From IMG/VR virus record IMGVR_UViG_3300048593_000256, positions 1 to 41,336 of that record: a stretch of 41,336 bases of DNA; one strand, given 5' to 3'. The stretch comes from a virus. A program made the translations under genes and the position numbers. Shown here one piece after another: positions 29,592 to 36,927 of the stretch. Within the stretch, counting starts at the first letter, position 1. Each line of letters opens with the position of its first letter. The notes under the pieces were generated by a model. That model made no database searches. It was given only the letters and a program-made list of their open reading frames with translations, and was not told the DNA's origin.

Positions 29592-32077
29592 GAGCGGAAT
29601 GTATCCAAGCGGTTGAATCCGCGGTTGGCCGGGCGATCACTGTATCGGAGGCCCGCGGGATTGAGCAGCGCATCCGCGACGCGATGGCCATGATCGCCAA
29701 GGAAGACCCGCAGACGTGGCACGCCATGCCGGAAGCGGATCGCCTCAAGATGGCGGCGAAGCGCGCTGCTGAAGAATTGATTGCGGAAGCTGCGAAGAAA
29801 AAACAGCGTCTGCAATTGATGGTTCAGGCACATGATGGAATCGAAGCCTACATTGCCGACCGGTCCGCGAAGAATCGCGAGCTAGCTACCGATACCTTCT
29901 CGCGTCTGATTGCCGCTCGAACCGACTCCAGAAACGGGGTTATCTCTGCGGAGGATTCCGCAAAAGGAATCAATGCCGTTGCTCTCGGCCGGCTGACGGA
30001 CGCATTTGATGCGGCGAGTCCGCGACTTCTTGGGTTGCTTGCGGATCGAACCGCTGAATCCGAGCTGGTGCGCGCGCTTCACGGGGACAAGAACGCCCGC
30101 CCCGAGATTGCCAAAGCGGTACAGGCTTGGGTGGAAGTGACGGATTCCCTGCGGGAGCGTTACAACGCGGCCGGCGGCACCATCGGAAAGATGGACAATT
30201 GGGGCATGCCGCATTCGTGGGATCAGGCGCTAGCGTCCAGCCTTGGCAAACAGCAGTTTGTGGATGATCTTTTCTCGCTAGTGGATCGCTCGCGTTACGT
30301 GCACGAAGATGGCCGCCTGTATTCCGATGATGAGATGAAAGCGTTTCTCGCGGAAGCGTGGACGACGATTGTCAAGAACCGTGCGAACAAGCCGATTGCG
30401 AAGGGCTCCGGCGTCAAGGCGAACCGTCATTCCCAGCACAGGCAATTGCACTTCCGAGATGCGGAGGCGACGCTACAGGCTCTAGAGAAATACTCCGGGA
30501 AGAGTGTTTTAGAAGCGATGGTTGGTCATGTCCGCCAGCTTTCCCGCGACATTGCGATCATCGAGACATTCGGTCCAAACGCGGATCATACGGTGTCTTT
30601 CTTTCTTGACAAGATTCGCCGAGAGTTGACCAAGGCGTCGCCTGAAAAAGAGGAGGCTGTAAATAAGTCGATCCGTTATATCGAACACCTTTATGACAAC
30701 GTCGCCGGGAACGTCTCTCCTCCGCCGAACAGAAAGCTAGCCGATGCATTCGGAATTGTACGTTCCGTGATTACCGGCTCTCGGCTTGGGTCGGCCGCGA
30801 TCACGTCGATTTCCGATGAGGGGACACTTTATCTGACTGCCGCGGTCAATAATATCCCGGCACACAAAGTATTTCTGAATGAGATTGCGGCGCTGAACCC
30901 AGCGGATCAGGTTGAAAAGAACCTAGCCCGCCGAGCTGGATTGCTTGCGCACACCATGACCAATGAGTTGGACCGGTTCGGCACGGAGACGATGGGGTCG
31001 GATATCCCCGCAAAGATCACCTCTGCGGTTATGCGTGCGTCTGGATTGAACGCGATTACCGAGGTTCGCCGTCGCGCCTTCTCTGTCGCGATGATGGACA
31101 CCATCGGCTCATTGACCCGCCGCGTGAAGTCTGTTGACGACTTGGACCCGGCCGATTGGAGAATCCTCCGAGACAAGGGAATCACTCAGGAGGAGTGGGA
31201 TATCTGGCGCGCGGCCGAGCTGGATAAAGGCAGGGGCGATGATACGATTCTGACGCCGGAATCGATCTACAGGCTTGACGGCGTTGACCCAATCGCCAAA
31301 GAGAAAGCAGCAACAAAGCTGCTTTCCGTCGTCCTGTCCGAGCAAGACATTGCGGTGATTGAGCCGGGCGCTCGCGAAAGAACACTTATGCAGGCTGGCG
31401 CGGAGCGGGGCACATGGAAGGGTGAGCTTGTCCGTTCGTTCTTTCAATTCAAGTCGTTCCCCATTGCGATGATGTATCGCCACTGGGGAAGGGCGCTCAA
31501 GATGTATGACAGAATGCCGCAAAAGGTCGGCTATCTGACCGCGCTTATTGGCATGCAGACTGCATTAGGCGCGCTGGCGATGCAAACGAATGAAGTCCTT
31601 TCAGGCAAGAACCCGCGCAACATGAATCCGATGGAGGAATTCGGCGCGAGGAATTGGCTAGCCGCCCTGCTGAAAGGCGGCTCGCTCGGCCTTTATGGTG
31701 ACTTCCTCTTTGCCGAAGCCTCGCGCTATGGGCAGACCTTCTTAGGGGCTGTCGGCGGGCCGATGGTGGGACTTGTGGAGGATTCCTACAAGCTGACGAT
31801 GGGCAACATTCAGCAGTCGATGCGGGGCGAGGAAGCGGACGCCGGGGCAGAGTTTGTCCGGTTTATCCGGTCGAATACTCCCGGCTCTTCTTTGTGGTAC
31901 ACCAAGGCCGCTGTTGATCGGATGACCACACACCAGCTTATGGAGTACATGAATCCGGGGTACTTGCAGAGGATGCAGCGCAAGGCTTACCGAGACCGCG
32001 GGGAAACTTACTGGTGGGAGCCCGGCCAGCCGATTCCCGATCAGGCGCCGGAGTTCGAGACAGCTATCGGTGATTAA
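29588..32077 (+). CDS. Large internal virion (ejection) protein
   Basis: 829 residues, ATGA overlap, preceded by TTAGGAATGGCGC. Highly helical N-terminal half (RDAMAMIAKEDPQTWHAMPE; AAKKKQRLQLMVQAHDGIEA), the segment NWGMPHSWDQALASSLGKQQ, and a C-terminal part with amphipathic membrane-type helices (LTALIGMQTALGALAMQTNE). Similar large proteins end the late operon of BPP-1-like podoviruses and are packaged in the head. The DNA cargo channel role is inferred from family. Its stop overlaps the stop of the convergent leftward gene by four bases. Confidence 0.8.
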   Translation: MRAECIQAVESAVGRAITVSEARGIEQRIRDAMAMIAKEDPQTWHAMPEADRLKMAAKRAAEELIAEAAKKKQRLQLMVQAHDGIEAYIADRSAKNRELATDTFSRLIAARTDSRNGVISAEDSAKGINAVALGRLTDAFDAASPRLLGLLADRTAESELVRALHGDKNARPEIAKAVQAWVEVTDSLRERYNAAGGTIGKMDNWGMPHSWDQALASSLGKQQFVDDLFSLVDRSRYVHEDGRLYSDDEMKAFLAEAWTTIVKNRANKPIAKGSGVKANRHSQHRQLHFRDAEATLQALEKYSGKSVLEAMVGHVRQLSRDIAIIETFGPNADHTVSFFLDKIRRELTKASPEKEEAVNKSIRYIEHLYDNVAGNVSPPPNRKLADAFGIVRSVITGSRLGSAAITSISDEGTLYLTAAVNNIPAHKVFLNEIAALNPADQVEKNLARRAGLLAHTMTNELDRFGTETMGSDIPAKITSAVMRASGLNAITEVRRRAFSVAMMDTIGSLTRRVKSVDDLDPADWRILRDKGITQEEWDIWRAAELDKGRGDDTILTPESIYRLDGVDPIAKEKAATKLLSVVLSEQDIAVIEPGARERTLMQAGAERGTWKGELVRSFFQFKSFPIAMMYRHWGRALKMYDRMPQKVGYLTALIGMQTALGALAMQTNEVLSGKNPRNMNPMEEFGARNWLAALLKGGSLGLYGDFLFAEASRYGQTFLGAVGGPMVGLVEDSYKLTMGNIQQSMRGEEADAGAEFVRFIRSNTPGSSLWYTKAAVDRMTTHQLMEYMNPGYLQRMQRKAYRDRGETYWWEPGQPIPDQAPEFETAIGD

Positions 32078-32430
32078 AGCATACTCCAGTCAATCAATGT
32101 TTCCTGCTGAAACCAACGCAGGACGATCCAGAAATAAGGATCGTCCTTAACGTGGTGACTGTCGATGTAGCGATTGATTGCCGCAGCTAATGAGGCATGC
32201 CATTCCAAGCCGTCAACGTATTTCATCCCGTAAAGTCGCTCTTGCCGCCCGGGCGGTTCATGGCAATAAGACTCCCGCATTGCGATCCAGTTTTCGACGA
32301 ACGCATAGCGACCGGTCGGAATTAGTGCCGCCCAATCGCCCCAGCCCAATCGGCACGGCTCATAAGGCCCAGCGAAATGCAATGCTCTTTTTATGGCCGA
32401 CTTCGCTTCCTTGATTAGTCTCTCGCTCAC
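32074..32430 (-). CDS. Hypothetical protein, last gene of the leftward block
   Basis: 118 residues. Aromatic-rich (CRLGWGDWAALIPTGRYAFV; DDPYFWIVLRWFQQETLIDW). No family recognised. ATGA overlap with the upstream gene; tail-to-tail with the large ejection protein gene with no room for a terminator. Confidence 0.7.
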   Translation of the reverse strand: MSERLIKEAKSAIKRALHFAGPYEPCRLGWGDWAALIPTGRYAFVENWIAMRESYCHEPPGRQERLYGMKYVDGLEWHASLAAAINRYIDSHHVKDDPYFWIVLRWFQQETLIDWSML

Positions 32431-32633
32431 TTGTCCAGCCCCAGCGACACAAGCGCCTCATTAAACGCCTTTTTCATCTGATCCACATGGAACGGATCAA
32501 TGCCGGGCGGGCATACAAGCTGCGGCACGCCGTCTATTTCCGCGACGGCGCATAGCGTTATCATGGTGTTTTGCGGCCACGGGAGCCTGCGCCCTGTTGC
32601 CTCTAGGGCCTCAATCGCTTGGTTGTTATCCAT
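32427..32633 (-). CDS. Hypothetical small protein
   Basis: 68 residues from ATG 32633, preceded on this strand by GGCGGAGATA. DNNQAIEALEATGRRLPWPQ then MITLCAVAEIDGVPQLVCPP. Unknown function. An upstream in-frame start (32666) lacks the ribosome binding site. Confidence 0.68.
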   Translation of the reverse strand: MDNNQAIEALEATGRRLPWPQNTMITLCAVAEIDGVPQLVCPPGIDPFHVDQMKKAFNEALVSLGLDK

Positions 32634-32855
32634 TATCTCCGCCTGTTGAAAATAAAGTCGCCCCACTCAAGGCGGGGGCGTTGCCTACAGCGTCACGGCT
32701 GGAAAGTACGGGCTAGGCATGCACTAGTGACCGGGCATCTACGATGCAGGAAAATGCCGCCGCTGTTGCCGTGGTTTGGCCTATGTTTTCCGGCCGGCAC
32801 CTTTATACGGTTTCGATTCCGTCACGGCTTACCGCCAGTTTATGGACTTGGTCGG
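32634..32855. other. 222-base intergenic stretch with direct repeat
   Basis: No convincing gene. Contains a 10-nt direct repeat CGTCACGGCT (32691-32700 and 32820-32829), a 5-bp hairpin 32735-32739/32743-32747 and the segment CGGCTGGAAAG ... TAGGCATGC. The last resembles CGGCTGGATAG ... TAAGGCATGC within ncRNA-2 (34930-34890, minus strand). Possibly a remnant or a small RNA. Confidence 0.35.
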
Positions 32856-33503
32856 TCATGCAAGCTGTTCTAGCGGGCGCTTAAGATCGTACAGCGCGCG
32901 AAGATGTTTGAACGCCTCCCATGCCTCGGGAATGGGTTGATAGCTATGATGATGAAAATCGCCGCGCTCCTTCCCGAATCTCAGCAAATGCCACCGCTCG
33001 AAAGGTTCTCCTGTGCTCTCCAAGTCAAGATGATGATACGCGGCCAACTGGATCAGGTGCTCGGCATATGTGCCGTTCGATGTCTTGAAGTCGATCAGGA
33101 CTTTCTTTGATCCCTTGCGGCCTATGCCATCCAGCGTGCCGCCATACTTGAACTGTTCTGAAACGTACGCGGCCTCGGACTCGACGACTTCGATTCTGCT
33201 ATCTTCGCGCCATTCAAGGTAGGCGGCGAACGCGCTCCTGACCTTCTTTGCCGCCTCCTCCGGTATGTCTGGCATAACGAACTCTCGCCCCTTGATATGG
33301 CACTCTGCGGCTTCGTGGGCGATGGTCCCGATCTCTGCGGCTGCGTCACGCTCCCCGTAGAGCTCTTTCCCTTCGAGACCCATCCTGTGAGCCCACTTCA
33401 TGAGCGGGCCTTTGCTCCAGCCTAGGGAAGTTCCGAGGACCGTTGTGGTCCCCGGAATCTTCGTCCCATCGGCGAGTGTATAGCCTTGCTTATGTGTTGG
33501 CAT
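32856..33503 (-). CDS. PD-(D/E)XK exonuclease (RecB/Cas4-like phage nuclease)
   Basis: 215 residues. Restriction-type nuclease core: H63 region IGTIAHEAAE, acidic E108/E110 then KYGGTLDGIG (D125), VLIDFKTSNG (D138, K140) and HLIQLAAYHH (Q152, Y156). This is the PDDEXK_1 layout of phage recombination exonucleases. With the SSB-like gene two bases upstream it likely forms a recombination/replication pair working on single-strand ends. Confidence 0.85.
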   Translation of the reverse strand: MPTHKQGYTLADGTKIPGTTTVLGTSLGWSKGPLMKWAHRMGLEGKELYGERDAAAEIGTIAHEAAECHIKGREFVMPDIPEEAAKKVRSAFAAYLEWREDSRIEVVESEAAYVSEQFKYGGTLDGIGRKGSKKVLIDFKTSNGTYAEHLIQLAAYHHLDLESTGEPFERWHLLRFGKERGDFHHHSYQPIPEAWEAFKHLRALYDLKRPLEQLA

Positions 33504-33505
33504 GG

Positions 33506-34120
33506 TCAGAGATACTTGTCATCGTCGCCCCAATACTGCGCGGCTTCTTCAACAACGTGCTGCTCAGATTTTGGCTGGAGCTGGGACGCGATCTTTTCGC
33601 GAAGCTTTTTTGGCAGCTTATCGTAAACCGAATCCGGAGATTCAGCGGTAAACAGTATCGTTTCGCTCTCTGGCGGAGGAGGCGCAAGGCCCTTCAAGAG
33701 GGGGGATGCGCTAGCAATATCTGCATAGACCTCTCCTCCTCTCTCTGACTCAGATACACTAAGGAGGCATGCCTTGCCGAGAAGTGCGGAAATATCGAAT
33801 TTCGCAGCTTCTGCATCCGTGAACGCCCTCCCTCGCCACCCTTCGATAAACTTGCGTAACGTGGCTTTTGAGTTCATGGAGGCGGTGAAGTTGCGGCCAA
33901 TCACCGCTGGGGCATCGATCATTTTCCCGTCTTTTTCGTACTGAACGCGCTCGCTCGGGATTTCAAAGCGAAGATGAATTTTTCGCTTTGGCTCGGGGTA
34001 TTGAGACGATCCGGGCTGAAGGCCAAGGTCAGCCACGATAACGCAGACCGCCAGATGAGTTCCGGCGGGGACGCGCTTGAAGTCGCCGCTACTACCGCCA
34101 ACAGGAAGGGTAAGGCTCAT
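33506..34120 (-). CDS. Single-strand-DNA-binding-like phage protein
   Basis: 204 residues from ATG 34120, supported by TTGGAGAACACA; a TTG at 34132 would overlap that site. VPAGTHLAVCVIVADLGLQP then PKRKIHLRFEIPSERVQY form OB-fold-like strands, and a helical region KATLRKFIEGWRGRAFTDAE follows. The acidic C-terminus ends EEAAQYWGDDDKYL, resembling the acidic tip of SSBs. Proteins of this build usually accompany phage exonucleases and are called SSB or DUF669-like. Assignment by context and composition. Confidence 0.65.
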   Translation of the reverse strand: MSLTLPVGGSSGDFKRVPAGTHLAVCVIVADLGLQPGSSQYPEPKRKIHLRFEIPSERVQYEKDGKMIDAPAVIGRNFTASMNSKATLRKFIEGWRGRAFTDAEAAKFDISALLGKACLLSVSESERGGEVYADIASASPLLKGLAPPPPESETILFTAESPDSVYDKLPKKLREKIASQLQPKSEQHVVEEAAQYWGDDDKYL

Positions 34121-34154
34121 TGTGTTCTCCAATTCGGCATTTCGCCATTTGATA

Positions 34155-34202
34155 CCGGGTTCCCGCCCGGCTCGGGCGCGCGCCTTAGCGGGCCTCGCGC
34201 GC
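34155..34202 (-). promoter_or_regulatory. Two stacked hairpins in the leader of the SSB-like gene
   Basis: 7-bp GC stem 34176-34182/34196-34202 and 5-bp stem 34155-34159/34166-34170 with loop TTCCCG (plus strand). The latter lies 35 bases before the minus-strand start at 34120. A near-identical CCGGG/CCCGG hairpin lies before the gene at 35653. Confidence 0.5.
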
Positions 34203-34208
34203 TAGACC

Positions 34209-34292
34209 CTAGAACTCGGGGTAAGTATAAGGCCCGTCCGTCTCATATGATGGGATGTCGGGTTCGTTCGGGTCGGTTACGTCGGGGAACAT
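34209..34292 (-). CDS. Possible 27-residue acidic microprotein
   Basis: ATG at 34292 follows the TGA of the upstream gene by one base, and 27 codons read MFPDVTDPNEPDIPSYETDG then PYTYPEF. Very acidic and aromatic, unlike shadow translation of GC-rich DNA. No ribosome binding site; expression would depend on re-initiation. Tentative. Confidence 0.35.
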   Translation of the reverse strand: MFPDVTDPNEPDIPSYETDGPYTYPEF

Positions 34293-34293
34293 A

Positions 34294-34587
34294 TCAGACG
34301 ACCACGCGATAATCAGTGGCCACATATTCGTAAGGCTCGACCTCGGGGCATTCCTGCTCATCCCCGTAATAACCGCAGCTCTCGGTCTCTTGGCTTTCCG
34401 TGAGCGGGCGGCGGATGTGCGTCATGTAAAGCTTTCCATCAAGCTCAAAAACGACGCGGCGCACGGATTCCCAGCGCCGGGCTTCGATGTACTTTTCTTC
34501 GATGATCTTGGCGTTTTTGAGCGAGCCGATTTCATGCTCGCCGCAACCATTGAAAAGCTCGACGAGTTCAGTTGTCTTGAATTGCAT
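34294..34587 (-). CDS. Hypothetical small protein downstream of ncRNA-2
   Basis: 97 residues from ATG 34587 with a strong site CTGGAGGAAGT. QFKTTELVELFNGCGEHEIG then KIIEEKYIEARRWESVRRVV and a C-terminus rich in Glu/Tyr. No family recognised. The structured module B ends only 31 bases before the ATG, so its translation may be influenced by that RNA. Confidence 0.7.
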   Translation of the reverse strand: MQFKTTELVELFNGCGEHEIGSLKNAKIIEEKYIEARRWESVRRVVFELDGKLYMTHIRRPLTESQETESCGYYGDEQECPEVEPYEYVATDYRVVV

Positions 34588-34617
34588 ACTTCCTCCAGTT
34601 GATTGCGGTTGAAACTC

Positions 34618-34730
34618 AGGGGATCGGACTCGGGCCGGTGCTGCTATCGACTTCTCCCGGCTTGAATGGGTCGCTGTCACCTGCCGTCAAGCGGCGCGCA
34701 TCAGCCTGCGCATTCCGAGTCCGATCCCCT
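34618..34730 (-). repeat. Copy B of the shared RNA module
   Basis: Read on the minus strand: 16-bp closing helix, then AATGCGCAGGCTGATGCGC (34714 to 34696), a 41-base middle with ACCCATTCA, and a 5-bp hairpin (34661-34657/34638-34634) with the 18-nt loop GAGAAGTCGATAGCAGCA. The 21 bases GG + AATGCGCAGGCTGATGCGC are identical to 9323-9343. The 23-base 3' block differs from 9435-9457 at one position. Confidence 0.8.
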
Positions 34731-34987
34731 CAGTTCAAGACGGGCGCCGGCTTGGGGTCCGGGCGCCCGGTGCCGCATGCTGGTCCGCGATTACGCGGAT
34801 TCGCGCGTTGCGGCCTATCGCGCGGGGCCGTTACGGTTGCTTTCGACACGTCCTCCTTGTTGACCTTCAAGTCTGCGGCCGGACCGCGACTGAACCGGTG
34901 GCATGCCTTAGGAGTGAACTCCCTATCCAGCCGCAGACTTGAAGGTGCTCGCCTAGACAGTCACGGCGGCGAGCGGCCGCCCGTTGT

Positions 34988-35060
34988 CGTGCGTATCGAC
35001 TTCGCCAGCCGTCCGGACGCGATGCCTTCCAGCCGACCGGAGCTTCGCAGGCTTGCGCCT
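34988..35060 (-). repeat. Diverged copy C of the shared RNA module
   Basis: On the minus strand a GCGCA-AGCC-TGCG hairpin (about 35058-35046) is followed 43 bases later by GAAGTCGATA (35003-34994). This is the same order and nearly the same spacing as in module B. The rest has diverged. Confidence 0.4.
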
Positions 35061-35119
35061 CCACTCCGCGGGTGCCCGCACTCACGGCGGCGGGCTGTCG
35101 TCTTGCACCTGCACGGAAT

Positions 35120-35326
35120 TTATGCGGGCTCTGCCGGAATGCCGAGAAGATCAAGGGCTTCGTAAAGCAGTTCCTGCGGCGTCGCGTCTGCGAAAAATGA
35201 GACGCTGATGGGCTCATCGCCTTCGTAGCGATATGCGCCAACGCGATCATTGTCCACGACCACCCGGATTCTTTCGCCTCGAACATTTGCGGCAACGACC
35301 TGCGCCAGTGTCATTTCTCGTTTCAT
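35120..35326 (-). CDS. Hypothetical small protein
   Basis: 68 residues; ATG preceded by CGAGGAACCC. KREMTLAQVVAANVRGERIR then VVVDNDRVGAYRYEGDEPIS and a helical end (ATPQELLYEALDLLGIPAEP). Mixed alpha/beta, no family recognised. First gene upstream of ncRNA-2 in the leftward block. Confidence 0.7.
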   Translation of the reverse strand: MKREMTLAQVVAANVRGERIRVVVDNDRVGAYRYEGDEPISVSFFADATPQELLYEALDLLGIPAEPA

Positions 35327-35368
35327 GGGTTCCTCGTTTGCCGTACACCTTGCACGGGTGGGATTCGA

Positions 35369-35653
35369 TCAGACGCGCTTCAACGCAGCGACGCGCGGCC
35401 AGTACAGGATCGGCTTGGCCTTCGGGGTTGCGCCGGGGACTTCAACGACATAGCTGACTTCGTTGCGCCGCCACCCCCCGCCCCAGCAGCTTCGGTGGGT
35501 TCTTTCTTTATCGTTCATGTAGTTGATCGCAACCCGATCACCAGCCCTGCCGGCCGGGACGACCAGCACAATCGGCCCGCGCTTCGTTTTCGTGGTGCCG
35601 GCGCTCGAACTGGTCCACTCGACCACGTCGCCGATCTTGAATTCTTCGCTCAT
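35369..35653 (-). CDS. Hypothetical small beta-rich phage protein
   Basis: 94 residues, preceded by AGAGAGGACAGC. SEEFKIGDVVEWTSSSAGTT then KRGPIVLVVPAGRAGDRV: an SH3-like 'F-x-x-G-D-x-V-x-W' start common to small phage proteins that may bind nucleic acid or protein. Basic C-terminus. A CCGGG/CCCGG hairpin lies 22 bases upstream of its start. Confidence 0.7.
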   Translation of the reverse strand: MSEEFKIGDVVEWTSSSAGTTKTKRGPIVLVVPAGRAGDRVAINYMNDKERTHRSCWGGGWRRNEVSYVVEVPGATPKAKPILYWPRVAALKRV

Positions 35654-35674
35654 GCTGTCCTCTCTGAATTGGTG

Positions 35675-35690
35675 CCGGGATTCCGCCCGG
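35675..35690 (-). promoter_or_regulatory. CCGGG/CCCGG leader hairpin before 35653
   Basis: 5-bp stem with 6-nt loop ATTCCG (plus strand) between genes 35918-35697 and 35653-35369. Almost the same as the hairpin at 34155-34170 in front of the SSB-like gene. Confidence 0.45.
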
Positions 35691-35696
35691 GAAGAA

Positions 35697-35918
35697 TCAA
35701 TTGAACCCTTGGATGAATCTTGTGACTGAATCTCTTGTCGGCCCAGTCATGAGCGTAACCAACCCAAGTTCCGCGCAGATGCCCTCGCCTGAGCTCTTTG
35801 TGTCCGGATGCTTCCCGAGGTCTGAAAGCATGGACGCGATGGCACTTGGGAAGTCGCCAGCCTCAACGTACTTCATAGCCCGGTCTTTACACCACTGCAA
35901 ATGATCTGCTCTGTTCAT
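35697..35918 (-). CDS. Conserved-type small phage protein (NRAxHLQWCKxRAxxYVxAG)
   Basis: 73 residues: MNRADHLQWCKDRAMKYVEA then GDFPSAIASMLSDLGKHPDT and a C-terminus RDSVTRFIQGFN. This is a well-spread small phage protein of unknown function, recognised by the 'HLxWCKxRA' and 'SMxSDLxKHPET' segments and the terminal F-I-x-G-F-N. Helical. Confidence 0.8.
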   Translation of the reverse strand: MNRADHLQWCKDRAMKYVEAGDFPSAIASMLSDLGKHPDTKSSGEGICAELGLVTLMTGPTRDSVTRFIQGFN

Positions 35919-35993
35919 TTCTGCCCCTTGTTTTGGTGAATTTCAATATACTCGCCTGCGCCGAAAGATCAGCGCCACGGATGAAACGGTGTG

Positions 35994-36338
35994 TTACGGG
36001 AGTTCGACTGTTACGATTGCGGCGATGTGGACGCCACCGGCTGCCTGCCTTGCAGATTGCTCGGAGTCGTGCAGCCCGGTGATCCAATATGGGGCGCTAT
36101 CCTCGCAGACCGCGATGTAATACGTCCGCAGCGGCGGCATTATGTCGGCGTCGGATAATGCTGCGTGATTATAGGTGCCGTTTTCGTAGTGACCGCGAGT
36201 TATGCCGTCCGGGTGAAGTGCGATAATTCGGTAGCCTTCCCTCGCCATCGGCACATACGCAACAATCTCCACGTCCTGCCCATCCCGCCGCTTTAACGTC
36301 TGCCCGAAGTGTTCCGGGCCGAATTTAAACTCTGTCAT
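35994..36338 (-). CDS. Hypothetical protein
   Basis: 114 residues from ATG 36338, supported by GGGAGGGAAA. TEFKFGPEHFGQTLKRRDGQ then VEIVAYVPMAREGYRIIALH; a small beta-rich N-terminal domain followed by RTYYIAVCEDSAPYWITGLH. No family recognised. Overlaps the upstream gene by 14 bases. Confidence 0.7.
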   Translation of the reverse strand: MTEFKFGPEHFGQTLKRRDGQDVEIVAYVPMAREGYRIIALHPDGITRGHYENGTYNHAALSDADIMPPLRTYYIAVCEDSAPYWITGLHDSEQSARQAAGGVHIAAIVTVELP

Positions 36339-36606
36339 TTTCCCTCCCAGCTTGATCGATACCATCGTCCACTAGCTCTACAAGAGAGTAGAACCTTATA
36401 AAATTACCTTTGGAGTCAATTTCCAGATTCCGCCCGAAGCTCCCGACCACAACCCCGCCTCTTGGGAAGAAGTGCCCGCGCCCACTCCTGTCTATATCTG
36501 AGCCTCTCAGATAGCGTATGCGGTTCCCGATTAGCTTTTTAGCCTTTTCCGCAGTAAGCGGAACCAAGTTTTCCCCATTCAGTAGTTTGCATTTACTTGC
36601 AGTCAC
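36325..36606 (-). CDS. Hypothetical protein, first gene of the leftward block
   Basis: 93 residues with a GTG start at 36606 preceded by GCGGGAGTGCGAA. KLLNGENLVPLTAEKAKKLI then RIRYLRGSDIDRSGRGHFFP and VVVGSFGRNLEIDSKGNFIR: small beta-barrel-like character. Function unknown. Lies right after the candidate leftward promoter. Confidence 0.68.
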   Translation of the reverse strand: MTASKCKLLNGENLVPLTAEKAKKLIGNRIRYLRGSDIDRSGRGHFFPRGGVVVGSFGRNLEIDSKGNFIRFYSLVELVDDGIDQAGRENDRV

Positions 36607-36632
36607 TTCGCACTCCCGCCGGCCATGTGCTC

Positions 36633-36660
36633 AGAATACGCCGATCCGCCCCGACTTCAA
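36633..36660 (-). promoter_or_regulatory. Candidate leftward promoter of the 36606-32074 block
   Basis: On the minus strand TTGAAG (36660-36655), 16-base spacer and TATTCT (36638-36633), with the first gene's start 27 bases further. Lies in the divergent gap 36607-36729. Confidence 0.45.
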
Positions 36661-36717
36661 CACCACTAGAAGAACGCATTGTCCTATCGGCGGAACGCTG
36701 CAACTCACTGATTCCGC

Positions 36718-36723
36718 TACAAT
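36718..36723 (+). promoter_or_regulatory. -10-like TACAAT just upstream of the first rightward gene
   Basis: TACAAT ends seven bases before ATG 36730, which would place the transcript start at or near the start codon (leaderless). No good -35 is visible and no ribosome binding site precedes the ATG. Confidence 0.3.
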
Positions 36724-36729
36724 CCGACC

Positions 36730-36927
36730 ATGCGGAAACTACGAATTCCTCCGGCATGGCTTGATATGCACCCCGGAGACCTGAACCCACACCAAGGCCC
36801 GGAGTCTAAGCTGTTGAAGCTGATCGAACGGGCGTCTGAACTCGGAATCCGGATGGAGCGCGCGCCGGAGTTCGACCACGAAACCGCGCTGTATGTAAGG
36901 AGATTGCCCGATGAAATACCCCTATGA
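36730..36927 (+). CDS. Hypothetical small protein, first of the rightward early block
   Basis: 65 residues. RKLRIPPAWLDMHPGDLNPH then SKLLKLIERASELGIRMERA; helical with a basic start. No ribosome binding site, so it may be translated from a leaderless mRNA. Overlaps the next gene by 17 bases. Confidence 0.6.
   Translation: MRKLRIPPAWLDMHPGDLNPHQGPESKLLKLIERASELGIRMERAPEFDHETALYVRRLPDEIPL

Larger units (their letters stand above)
34588..35119 (-). ncRNA. Second structured non-coding RNA (ncRNA-2), candidate
   Basis: 532 bases within the leftward block without a credible gene. Helices: perfect 16-bp helix 34618-34633/34715-34730; 8-bp 34741-34748/34762-34769; 6-bp tetraloop hairpin 34784-34789/34794-34799; perfect 17-bp helix 34863-34879/34930-34946 enclosing 50 bases. 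Strand follows from the neighbours and from the match of module B, read leftwards, to module A in ncRNA-1. Perhaps co-transcribed with 35326 and processed. The open frame 34599-35165 (+) is best explained as accidental. Confidence 0.72.

Noticed and set aside
32744-32884. 46-codon plus-strand frame in the 32634-32855 gap
   Set aside because: No ribosome binding site, runs into the opposite exonuclease gene, composition not protein-like.
34599-35165. 188-codon open frame on the plus strand across ncRNA-2
   Set aside because: Composition is Arg/Ser/Pro-rich with no recognisable fold, it lies against the operon direction, and the DNA is explained by long perfect helices shared with ncRNA-1.
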